Below, piece after piece: positions 34,714 to 48,479 of a stretch of DNA of 64,000 nt. Made by a program: the position numbers and the translations under genes. The stretch comes from Ascidia mentula (taxonomy: Eukaryota > Chordata > Ascidiacea > Phlebobranchia > Ascidiidae), in NCBI GenBank assembly GCA_947561715.1, contig OX387202.1:12971001-13035000 (forward strand). Reading direction: 5' to 3'. Numbering within the stretch: position 1 is the first letter of the stretch; each line of letters opens with the position of its first letter. The notes under the pieces are model-generated. The model saw only the letters and a list, made by a program, of their open reading frames with translations, was not told the origin of the DNA and did not search any database.

Positions 34714-36495
34714 CAGATCAACAATGTATTGTTGCGACCACCTATCGACCCCCCCAAAAAAAATAAATACCGTTCTGCGTTAAACATTGCTGTCGTACAA
34801 ATTATGAAGGGATAACAGCAACAGCTTCCCCCAGAAATGGAAATGAGATTGCCTTTCTCTTCTTTATGTTATTGTCAGATCCATAGAAGAACAACCAGCA
34901 GATTATCGTTTAAAAACTAACTTGAAAACAAGTCTGTAGGGAATTTGGCGTTTTATAATTCATAACCTTTTAATATTTTGTTTTAAATTGGTCTTTTGAA
35001 ACTGCTTTCTAATCTTTTATATTTACACCCTGTCTTTCTGATGCCATCGCTGGTTATCTCGCTTGCGGTATCACAATGTGATCTCACAGATTTTGGCTTT
35101 TGGTCTCATCGACCAGCACAGATCTCGGTTTTGTTCTGACAGGACTGCTGTCAGCATGGTGTCAGACTGAAACTTTCTTGACAGATGTTTGTTTCGCGGT
35201 AATGCAATTCCGTCTAAACCTTCCGACAATCATCTGCGACCCTACAAGTCATTCCTCTAAAGTACTGCTGCAATTCAACAAAAAAGTGAAAACTACACTA
35301 AAAGTAGCAGTCTCATATTGTAGATATGGAATAATTTTAAACATAGGAGAACCTATAAAATACGTTACCTCATAGGTCGGTGCAAGCTGGGACACCATAC
35401 AAGATTATGTCACTGTTACGTTACAAACCCAAGGCTTATTTGTCTCTGAATATCGGAAAATTGAAAGGTATAGCAACAACGTCATTACTCTTTACTTCAA
35501 TAACATGGGGATGGTGCGTTTCTTAGCTCAGAGACATTACATGACATAATTTTGGATTGTGATGTCATAACTTTAACCTCACCTTTGTGATGACGTAATC
35601 TGATGTTTTTAACATTTCTAGCTACAAACTGCATTGCGAAAAGTGATTTAATAGTTGATTGCGGCGAATTTTGTTGTGATAATGAACTTGAACAATAACC
35701 AGCAAAGTACCTCATCGTTTAACTAAGTTGTGACCGAATCCGATTATTGAGCACCACGAATTTATTCGGATAAATTTATCGAATCATTTAAGATGTTACG
35801 CAAACCCGTAGGCAACGCTTCTGCCAGACAAAAAGTATTTCTACGATAAGATATCTGTGTTCCATACATCTTAGTTTTGTGGCTTTTTCTCGGCGGTCTT
35901 TGACGTCTGGCAGTAGCCTAACCCTAACCCATTATTCACTTGTTGTGCTCCTGTTTAATGCAAAATTACCAAACTAGCAGTTTAACAATGTTTTTCATTA
36001 GTGCGCATAAACCTCGCTGACAGCTCCCGCACGAATGAATCGCCTTGCATGACGTCACGCAACAATAATCTCGCTTTCGCACGATTACGTTCGCAACGGT
36101 TTAAACGCTAGTGTGATCGGCTGTATCTTAGAAACCTGTGACCGTATCAAGCTACCTTTTTCACTAAAAATTGTAGAAGTTCTGATCATTTCTACTTAAG
36201 TTATTTTTGATTTTAATTTTTCATGTCATATGCACTTTAACGCTAATCCGTGACCCGAAGGTCTCTTCCGCTTTTCAGAACAATGACACAACAAGCAAAT
36301 GGTATATGTGATGATTTGTGAGGCAAGGTATTTACAAAATATTTACAGCATCAAGCAAAACACTTGTAAATTCGATGCAATCGTGGTGGTAATAAGCGTA
36401 AGAATAACGAAAAAACGTTTCCATTAATTTCGATGATTTCGCATTATTTTTTTTTAAATCAAACAAATAATTCCATTGATTTGTTTTGTCCTTTA
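34714..36495. other. Intergenic; GNAT 3' flank plus repeats
   Basis: 34720-34930 matches the 3' flanks at 44560-44760 and (inverted) 63720-63950. About 35935-36120 is related to 52670-52880 (GACGTCACGCAACAA, TCGCTTTC). No supported gene. Confidence 0.5.
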
Positions 36496-39192
<2,697 letters not shown>

Positions 39193-39337
39193 TCTATTTA
39201 AAATGTAATATCGTATTAATGTTAAATCGATAATTTTGGTGTTGGTGATGGATTATTTTATTCAGTAATGCGTTGCTTTTGTTCAAAGATAAACATTGTT
39301 TGTGTAAGTTGCATCCTAATAACAGAACTTTTTCGCA

Positions 39338-39343
39338 TTTATT
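39338..39343 (-). terminator. poly(A) signal after the LCCL-EGF gene
   Basis: AATAAA on the minus strand, 33 bases after the stop at 39376-39378 and about 145 bases before the first FReD exon. It supports two separate mature messages. Confidence 0.5.
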
Positions 39344-39375
39344 TGCATCTCAACATAAGATTCATGGAATATAAA

Positions 39376-40826
39376 CTAAACAGCGCCTGGAGACGTATCT
39401 GCAACTTTTACATTTTTGAACTTCTTCAGTGTGTAATATTGTAAAAGGAAGTCTGGTGAACACGGGTCGTGATTATCGCATAAAACGGCAATTTGTTCGA
39501 AAGTTACAGCACAGCCGTCAACGACCGCTAAATATAAAATGAGAATTTATCATTATGGAAGGACCATCGTAATTTTTGAAGAAAACAATTTTATCTGTTT
39601 TTTGTTTGTGAGTACAGATAAGTGTTACGGTGTCTTTGGGAGTTGAGCAGAAATTACTATGTCATAACAAAATATAACCATCAATATGGACCGTGCGCCA
39701 ATTTCTCACCTATTTCACAATCCGGCCCGATCCATCCACTTTTGCAAGAACAATGCTGATCATTAACTCCGGACAAACATTCACCGTTGTTTGAACAAGT
39801 TCGCGAACAATCTTCATCTGAGATATTAATTAGTGAGCAAGTTTTGTTTGGCTCGTGATATGTTTCACGTTTGCAGTGCTTTGTTCACTTACGATTGAAC
39901 GAAAAATATTGATTTGATGACCCACAGGATTGACTGGTAACACCACCGTTGGTCGAACCACTAAATGAGCGTCTTCCGTTTCTTAAATAAACCGTCACAT
40001 AACCTCCAATCTCTGAGATATTTATTGTTAATGCAAACAAACCACAACGTGTTGAATACGAAAACCTACGCGTCAAAATTCCAGAGTGAATGGCAGAGGC
40101 ACAAACGGATGAATTTATGTTGTACGAATTTGTCCCACAAACGTAGTTGGTCGAACAACCAGATGGACAAAATACATCAGTTACAGAAAACTCGGTATTT
40201 CCTTTCGTGCTGCATTTCACTGAATTGATAGTAATGACAACATTAAATATTTTTTAAACTTAACCGCTACCCGATGCACATACTTTCAAATGTATAAGAG
40301 GGTCCTGCAAACGAACAAGATTCGCTCGTCACTCCGTTCCTGGTTATTCCTTTATATTCATGTATTGGGTCATTTTTATATATTTCAAAGTAGCCTCCAT
40401 CATCTATGTAAATGAAATTTGGTATCATCTTATATCAAAGAAAATCCGTACAACCTTCATCAGGTGGCGTAAATGAAATGACAACTATTTTTGATAAACT
40501 TACTATCCATCAGTCCTGCATGTATTGCAGCTAGACAAAGAGGACCTTTTGCGTAATCATCACTTCCACATAAATCCGAATATTTTTTCCTGCAGTTCGG
40601 TGGGCAGATTACTTTTGAAATTGAGTGATTTAAATCTGACAACATTGTGGCACACGATGCTGCGTCATTGCAAAAAAAGTAACAGATTAAAATGCTAAAC
40701 TTTTTGAAAAGTTCTGTTTAATCGGTTAATTTAAAAACACAGCTTACCTATCATCGAATTGCATTCACTTGGATATTGCCCATAAAATAGCAGGAATTGT
40801 AAAGCTTGCAAGTAATACTTCGACAT
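39376..40826 (-). CDS. LCCL-LCCL-EGF secreted protein, 7 exons
   Basis: Exons 40748-40826, 40504-40659, 40284-40403, 40070-40219, 39893-40012, 39710-39817, 39376-39527; all introns phase 1; 885 nt, 294 aa. Residues 1-20 are a signal peptide (MSKYYLQALQFLLFYGQ). LCCL domain 1 (exons 2-3): VICPPNC, LCGSDDY, CLAAIHAGLMD, NDGGYFEIY, ITRNGV. LCCL domain 2 (exons 4-5): VFCPSGC, VCGTNSY, CASAIHSG, GGYVTVYLRNG. One EGF module (exon 6): CSRTCSNNGECLSG, CSCKSGWIGPDC. Exon 7 is a Cys-containing tail ending TSPGAV and a stop; AATAAA follows at 39338-39343. LCCL domains occur in Limulus factor C and cochlin, both linked to innate defence. It sits 184 bases from the FReD gene, same strand. Confidence 0.8.
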
Positions 40827-40884
40827 GACTTCAAGAAGTCTAGAATCTATCTACGCTACAACTAAAAACGAATTCTAAGGATAC

Positions 40885-40922
40885 AAAATCAAATCAAAAA
40901 TCAAATCAAATCAAATCAAATG
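40885..40922. repeat. (AAATC)n microsatellite
   Basis: A run of imperfect then perfect AAATC units directly abutting the 715-bp tandem array. Confidence 0.8.
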
Positions 40923-42847
40923 TACAACTGATAGCAAGCTACACAAAAGTTGTCCACTCGACATCTCTCCACCAAAAATTGAGCACCAATTTTACACAGA
41001 AACAAGGTTTACAAACAGTTGTTTGTGCAGTGAATCCTTGCGCAGGAGACGAAACATGTCTCTCGCCATCGCAAGGATTTTGGGTCGCTGAACTGATATC
41101 TGTGAGTCTGGTAGTTTGGACACTGCATTATATACCGTGTTACAAACAGTCTTTTAGTTGATTCGGTAACTACGCAGATCACATATTATTTCCCTTGTTT
41201 TTCACGCAAAATTGCTTGCAAAGAGGTTCAAAATGTCACATATATTGTCATCCAGCTCATGAAACACAACACACAATTGTGTTCCATACAAGTCAACCAT
41301 CGGGTCGCGACACCAACACGCCGGAACTGGGGCGGCTTCTCAATAAAAACTAGAACACAATGTGTGTACAACTGATATTAAAGCTGCACCAAATTTGCAC
41401 ACCCACCAATCTGTTCTGCGATCCGATTTCGTGCGAATTCAGCAGTTCCGTTATGTTTCAATGCAATTGACGTGCAAACGCGTTTCAAAACTTCTTCTTG
41501 ACCTTCACAACACACAACTGTGTCCAATATAGGACATAATGGATGGACGCGAGAGCAACGCACCGGAAAAATTGAAATTGCAACTCAATGTAGGTACTGC
41601 CGATTAGAAACACCACAAAAATTGCACGGGCACCGAACTTTAAGCTGTGCCAAACATGGAAAAACATTTCTTTCGACATCTTTCCACCAAATATTGAGCA
41701 CCAATGTTACAAGGAAACAAGGTTTACAAAAAGGTTGTTTGTGCAGTGAATCCATGAGCAGGAGACGATACGTCTCTCGCCGACGCAAGGATTTTGGGTC
41801 GCTGAACTGAACACTGTGAGTCGGGTAGTTTGAACACTGCAACATTATAATGTGTCACAAACAGTCTTTTAGTTGGTTCGGTAACTACACAGGTCACACA
41901 GTATTTTCCCTTGTTTTTCGCGCAAAATTGCTTGCAAAGAGGTTCAAAATGTCACATATATTGTCATCCATCTCATGAAACACAACACACAATTGTGTTC
42001 CATACAAGTCAACCATCGGGTCGCGACACCAACACACCGGAACTGGGGCGGTTTCTCAATAAAATCTAGAACACAATGTGTGTACAACTAATATTAAGCT
42101 GCACAAAATTTGCACACTCACTAATCTGTTCTGCGATCCGAATTCGTGCGAATTCAGCAGTTCCGTTATGTCTCAATGCAAATGACTTGCAAACGCGCTT
42201 CAAAACTTCTCCCAGACCTTCACAACACACAACTGTGTCCAATATAGAACATAAAGGAGGAAGCGACAGCAACGCACCGGAAAAATTGAAATTGCAACTC
42301 AATGTAGGTACTGCCGATTAGAAACACCACAAAAAATAGCACGGGCACCGAACTTCAAGCTGTGCCAAACATGGAAAAACATTTCTTTCGACATCTTTCC
42401 ACCAAATATTGAGCACCAATGTTACAAGGAAACAAGGTTTACAAGAAGTTTGTTTGTGCAGTGAATCCATGAGCAGGAGACGATACGTCTCTCGCCGACG
42501 CAAGGATTTTGGGTCGCTGAAATGAACTCTGTGAGTCGGGTTGTTTGAACACTGCAACATTATAATGTGTCACAAACAGTCTTTTAGTTGGTTCGGTAAC
42601 TACACAGGTCACATAGTATTTCCCTTGTTTTTCACGCAAAATTACTTGCAAAGAGGTTCAAAATGTTACACAGATCGTCATCCATCTCATGAAACACAAC
42701 ACACAATTGTGTTCCATACAAGTCAACCATCGGGTCGCGACACCAACACGCCGGAACTGGGGCGGTTTCTCAATAAAAACTAGAACACAATGTGTGTACA
42801 ACTGATATTCAGCTGCACAAAATTTGCACACCCACCAATCTGTTATG
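40923..42847. repeat. Tandem array, unit about 715 bp, 2.7 copies
   Basis: GAGCACCAATGTTACA-type landmarks recur at about 40981, 41697 and 42412, and CTAGAACACAATGTGTGTAC at about 41350, 42066 and 42781: period 715-716. Copies are highly similar. Each unit is itself an old dimer: the stretch around CACAACACACAATTGTGTTCC (41268) is related to CACAACACACAACTGTGTCC (41505) and both are followed by CACCGG or CGCCGG. No open frame is conserved through the units. Confidence 0.8.
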
Positions 42848-43125
42848 CAGCGTCGGGTATGATTCGTGGCAGAAATAATTTGGTTGGTTCTTATTCAAAC
42901 GTGACGGACAAATTGATTGTTAAAAACAGTTCTGACGAACACCACGATTGCGGAGCTTTCGGGAACCGAACATTTCATAGTAAAAAAAAATGTGACAGAC
43001 AGATAGAAAGTTAATGACATCCGTGACGATGATTCCAACATGACTTGCTTTAATCTTTGGTAAATGTAACGAAGATGTTGCATAGGAAATTTGAATTTTA
43101 TTTTGCAATACATCTGCCCTATCAT

Positions 43126-44557
43126 TGGGTCTATTCGAGACAGAATCGGATGAGCTGTGTGCGTGTCTTTTTGTTTCTGTCAGGATGAAAATCATAGCTC
43201 CCGACGACCTTGGATTGGATGAAAGTAACCAGCACTTAATAAATTGGCCACGGTAAAGTTAAACGCTCCATATCAAACATTACATCGTGGTAAAGATGTT
43301 TACTATCACAGCTAACGCAAAAAAATTCCTTGGGGCTTGCATTCTTGAAGAACAAAAACTAGGCAATGATTATAGCGACATTACAATTCCGTGATTTAAC
43401 AAAATGCAATAAATAAAATGAGTTAGCCAACTCCGTCAGTCCAAATTCTACGTGATCTCACAACAAGATTCGTATTTGGAGACAAAAGAAATTCTTGTTC
43501 CAATCTGTACAACCACAAAATTTATTTAATCAATTCTGAACTGAATCAACTTCTCTATGTCAAAACTGCACAGTTTGATGCCTTCATGGAAAAGGAAGTG
43601 CCACAAATTGTTCAGAATCAACGATTCCGCCTCTTCGAAACTTGCATGGTTCTTCCCCAGCATCATAGCATGGGATTCGCCAGTGCAATAACGGAAAGGT
43701 ATGTTCTAATAACTAACTGTTCGTTTTATTTTTTTTAAACTAAATATTTGATGTCTAAGTTATATTTCAGAAAACAATTATTAAAAATTAATTCGAAAAA
43801 CTTTTACCAAAAAGTAACGTAATTCAGAAAACAAATACCAAAAAGTATTTCAAAAAGCAATTACCAGAACCCTACTATCTGTAGATGTCGGACGCAAATA
43901 GAGTTTATCATGTTGGCCTGCTAAGAAATTTGTCGGTTCACATTTTCTACACATTTGACCGTTTTGTCCCAATCAGCCCCATATATTTTTATCGATTTTG
44001 GTGAAATACAGGGGCTATATACTGTTTTCTAGTCGTGCTACGCATTTCCCTGATTGTGTTTTTTTACTTAGGACCGCCCGGGATTGGTCATTGTACTTCA
44101 ACGCAGAAGTTTCAGTCAACTAAAATACCACAAATGGGATTATTTTCTTTTCTTTCCACCGTTCCGTGTCATCCAATTAATGGTTAATAGTAATAAAACA
44201 TCATATATGTCCAACGTTGTCTTAGGTATTAGGAGAGCCGTGGCAAAATTACAGCCCTACAATTTTGCCATCGTCTTGTTGAGTCATTAGGTTTTACATT
44301 AGGCAATAACAACATGTTTTTACAGAATCGAGAAAATGGCTATTGAAGACAATTGCACGATGTTGGTGCTGGTTGCAACCACTGGCGAGACTATGCTGAA
44401 CCTTCACCAAAAGTGCGGGTTTAACTTTTACAGTGAGGTTACGTACAAGGATTATGAAGATCCAGTGAGCGGTGAACGAATTTTCCAGAATATTGCAGCT
44501 TCGTATATAAGCGCTGTTTTCTGCTATAAACAACTACCAGTGAAGCACAAACTATAA
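43126..44557 (+). pseudogene. GNAT copy 5, broken
   Basis: Exon 2 (about 43126-43252) has lost its acceptor (TTTTGCAA for TTTTGCAG) and first codons; further on a one-base deletion and TAA interrupt it (AGTAACCAGCACTTAATAA). Exon 3 (43574-43698) and exon 4 (44326-44557) are intact with splice sites; exon 4 has the ATTGETMLNLHQKCGF variant like copy 4. No exon 1 is present. The sequence from here leftward to the tandem array shows nothing else. Confidence 0.8.
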
Positions 44558-44914
44558 TAGAGCAACGTGTATTCTTGCAACCACCTATCGACCCCCAAAA
44601 AAAAAAAAATACCGTTCTGTGTTAAACATTGCTGTCGTACAAATTATGACATTGATGGAAAACAGTCCTTCGGAAATGGAAATGATATTTCTTATATTAT
44701 TGTCATATCCATAAAAGAACCGCAGAGTTTAAAAGTTGACTTAAGAACAAGTCATTCCTCATAAGTGCTGCTGCAATTTAAATTGTAAGAATTTAAGAAG
44801 TACAAAGGTTGGTTTAAAGGTACTGTAAAGAAGTACTTTTCACCAATTATTAGCCTTTATCCTAAATCCGCAGTGATCATGCCATGAGAAGGGTTTTGGA
44901 AAATCCAAACCAGA

Positions 44915-45590
44915 CTAAATTTTTCTATTTTGTCTGACCAACGTACTTTTCATTACAGGTGTTGCAACGTAAATGTCATAACTTGCACTGGTTGGATGTT
45001 GCGTTAGTTTGTATTCTTTACCTGTTTTCGTCGTCAATGTTTTCCATTCAACAACCATAGATTTATGGTTACCATGGTGTCTGCACATTGCGCACCATCT
45101 GCAAGAGTAACTCCCCACGGGCCTACTGCAGCAGTCTGTTTGCAATTCCAGTTGCCGGCAATTGGCCAGAATATTTCCCAAAGATGGCGGTCGTTTGTAA
45201 ATACTTCTTGCATGGTTTTTCAATTGTTTCTTTTTATGTGTTAGTTTAAGCACTTGAGAAAGGCGGTACCCCAAGCAATCATTGAGACTTTGCCCTTTGC
45301 GGTGGCATTACGAAAGCGTTGTGTCCAATTTCGTGCCTCTGCAATATTTGCATCAATTGCGTTCTTCGAGAAGCCCGATTTTCTACACCTGGCCATGGCC
45401 ACTTACCTACAAAGCCTGCATGGACTTGTAGAAAATTCGGAAAGCCCAACTTGTTTTCACGTCATTCGCCCATGTTGCTTCTTCCTGAGGCAAATGACAA
45501 TGTTAGATGAAGGACTTGTGATCGTTATTGTTATTCTGCCATAATTCAAACCAATTGCAAAGGAAACTCACTTTAGAGGAAGCTCATAAA
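44915..45590 (-). mobile_element. Penelope-like retroelement 3' fragment
   Basis: The minus-strand frames read SGFSKNAI, TWTQRF-like sequence and AWGTAFLKCLN, then SLGNIL, a Cys-rich patch (CRWCAMC...H), GKEYKLTQH and YDIYVATPVM. The order (LRxL-like segment, PxLxNIL, Cys/His patch, TCxSxxVIY-like) is that of the connector and GIY-YIG region of Penelope-like elements. It is degenerate, and reverse transcriptase is absent. Two more copies are at 61634-62500 and 62825-63560. Confidence 0.55.
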
Positions 45591-45897
45591 TGATGACATA
45601 CATACAGCTGCGCATTATATAAGACCTGTATCGTTTATATCTCTGCAGTTAAACCAAGTTACTTCCTTGTAAGGTTTTTTTGACGGGACTGCTGTTACTA
45701 ACTGCTGATTTGCTTTGCCTAGGATATAATGCCATGTTTTTTCGAGGATAGGTTGGTGACCTTTGGTATCATATACAAATAAATAAGTTAGCTTTACTGG
45801 AGTAAAATTAACTGTTGTATCGCTTACAAGTATAAAGTGCTTTTTTTGTCGCTGAAAGACCTAACCCGGAGTTGTAAGCAACTTGTAAAGATAAAAA

Positions 45898-47373
45898 TTG
45901 CTTACTGGATCAACATTAACCATGGCAACGACAGGAAACATCGGTAAGAGTGTTGAAAATAAATGCATAAGTAGTCGCATTGTTACGCGATATAAACTCT
46001 TAAATATTACCAAGAACGCTGGGAAGTCTGGAAAAGTGTCGAATCACGCCATAACAGCTTCAAGCAGTTTAAGAGGACATGAACCGCGTTTCGGACGACT
46101 GAGCACACCCAATAGACCACGCTTACATAGCGGGGCATGGTCTATTGCAGCGGTGCACAACCTGCGGCCGTACGGCCGCATGCGGCCGCGGACGCTATTT
46201 TTTGCGGCCTTGCACATTTATATCAAAATATAAGCATTGGCGGCCGTCGTTGCTTCTGAAACTTGTTTTTCTAGCGGTCTCAAGAGTTAAGCTTTTAATT
46301 AGGCCCATTTCCATTTCCGCGTCATACACATTCGTTCGCTGTAGCGAGTAGTAACTGGTGCAGCCACCGCAACCGAGACAAAGCGCAACAATATGGATGG
46401 TGACGTCATAAAACATCAATAGTATATCGGTGAATTGTTATGTACGCATGTACAGTTGTCGAAAAGCTAATCAGTGGAATCGCTCAGTCATGTCGCTGAA
46501 ACGTAAAACGTTGTTAAAACAAGAGAAAAGGGCGTTTAATCCCAAATGGGAAGTGGATTATTTTATGATGGAGACGTGAACGTAGCGTGCAAGAACAAGG
46601 CAGTCATTGAATAATTCGACATTTCATTACATTGTAATATACGTAATTTTTGGCAAATGTAAATAATAAATAGTGCACATTTTTCAGGTATGGAATCATT
46701 TCCATTCCTTTCTTATATTGCTCACGTCAACTTGTCGTAATTATCAGTAGTATATCGTTGAAAAAGCAGTATATTCAGTGGCGGCCGTTAGCACACAGTA
46801 TTGTGTGTGTTGCGGCCGGCAATAGTAAAAAGGTTGTGCACCCCTGGTCTATTGCAACCAGTATGTAAATAGGGAGAAGGGTTAACCGTATCTTTGATCA
46901 TGTTATAGCAACTTAGAAGCCATCATACAATGGATCCAAGTTGATTTGGACAGAGCGACTAAAGTAACCGGTGTCGTAACGCAGGGAATCAACGGTTCTA
47001 CTCCAGGTGAATGGCTTACACAGTACCAGATTAAATATATGGGTCCTTTCGACAGTGACTGGAAAACAGTGACAAATTTTTCAGGGAACAAAGCTGAGGT
47101 AGGATTCTTTCCTATGATGTTGATTAATCACTATAGTTCTAACTGATATTACAGTTTTCTAGTTTTATTAAGTTTTGTCTTTAAGCTGGTACTGTCTGAA
47201 AACACTTGTTTTATTAAACACTTCAGGATTTCCAAGGCAACAGCGATACGGACACGAAGGTGACCAACATCTTTCACTCGCCGGTGGTTGCAGTAAAACT
47301 TCGTCTGGTCCCGGTTGCTCGGAATAATCATATTAGTTTGCGTCACGAATACTTGATATGTTCTGAAATGTAA
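45898..47373 (+). pseudogene. Discoidin (F5/8C) domain gene, interrupted by a transposon
   Basis: Exon i (open from at least 45898) reads ITASSSLRG, RFGRLSTPN and GAWSI, is cut by the hAT element at 46148, resumes after it (ATS) and ends at the donor AT/GTAAAT (46864/46865). Exon ii 46909-47098: IIQWIQVDLDRATKVTGVVT, GEWLTQYQIKY, DWKTV. Exon iii 47227-47373: DFQGNSDTDTKV, FHSPVVAVKLRLVPV, LRHEYLICSEM, stop. Removing the insert and one target duplication restores phase across the exon i/ii junction. Discoidin domains bind carbohydrate or lipid on cell surfaces. No signal peptide or upstream exon is seen, so this is at most the 3' part of a gene. Confidence 0.7.
46148..46846. mobile_element. 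Non-autonomous hAT-type element (699 bp)
   Basis: Termini CAGCGGTGCACAACCT and AGGTTGTGCACCCCTG are inverted repeats (15/16), with GCGGCCG-rich sub-terminal sequence. Both sides are flanked by the same 8-mer GTCTATTG (46140-46147 and 46847-46854), the target-duplication length expected of hAT elements. No transposase is encoded. The matching site in the other arm (near 61440) is empty. Confidence 0.85.
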
Positions 47374-47570
47374 AATGACAACAGGCTACCATTTATTTAA
47401 ACGTAAGCCGGAAAGTAATATTTACCATTGTGATATTGCAGTCATTTTGTTATAAACGTATAATAAACTGCCAAGTCTGTCTTCGATGACTTTTGATATT
47501 GATCACACTCAAAGCAAGCCACTTGAGGCGTAAATAAGCATAGGATGATAACAGTAACAAAATATATTAT

Positions 47571-47763
47571 GTTTGTTGCTTAATACTGCTCTTCTGGCAA
47601 ACTTTATTGTATTTACGTTTCTCGACGTTTCGGCTATTATGCAACAGCCTTCATCAGGAGGAAGTATCTAAGTCTACCACAGTGGACGATTTCGTCGAGA
47701 AACGTAAATACAATAAAGTTTGCCAGAAGAGCAGTATTAAGCAACAAATATGCCTGGCAGCAT
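47571..47763. mobile_element. Fold-back element with hammerhead-like core and 25-bp flanking duplication
   Basis: Inverted arms of about 55 bases (TTGTTGCTTAATACTGCTCT at left, its inverse at 47728-47747). The minus strand across the middle reads CTGATGA, an extra A, GGCT...AGCC, GAAA, C-GTC and GAG: a hammerhead core with almost no stem III. The target is duplicated: 47552-47576 and 47764-47788 match at 23 of 25 positions. Absent from the matching place near 60720 in the other arm. Confidence 0.65.
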
Positions 47764-48479
47764 CAGTAACAATTTATATTATGTTTGTCAATTGTTGTCT
47801 TGGCATTTTTAAATGTGACGTTATTTTGTGTCTACGTAACCAATTGGCTGATTAATAAACATGATTGATAGACGAGATAATTACAGCGTTCCTATAAAAC
47901 CAAAATCATTCGTAAACCACAATGAGTATGCCTGTTTCAGGCTCTCGCAAACAACTTCCGTTTACAATTTGTTATTCTCTTGCACTTATGTGTGTGATAT
48001 TGGTTGTTTAAGTGAACGAAAACTTTTGTGGTCGATGGCACGGAAATGAAAACAAGAATTTATGCGAGGGGTTTCAAATCAAATTTCTCCATGGGCCAAA
48101 TTAAAACTTGCGTAGCAACTCGTGGGCTGCACTGTGAATGTCAATAACAATAATATATACCAGGAATGCAGTTCGCAACGATTTATTCTGTCTCACTTCA
48201 TATTATCACATCGTAAACCTGAACTCTAGCGGCATTGAGATTCCTGGTTGCACAAGCATTTGTGCTAATTGCAACGACAGTCACTTTATCTCTTTGAAAA
48301 ATAATAGTTACAAGTGACCACAAATAATTTATTCTCCAGTAAATTTCTTATTTCCTTTTATACATCAAATCCCACTCAATAGTTTCACAATTATTTAGTT
48401 CCTTAATTGCAAATTTTAACATGGAACGGTGCATTTTGCTTTGAAGGTCAATTGGTGGTCGACAATCCACGTAGATCTG

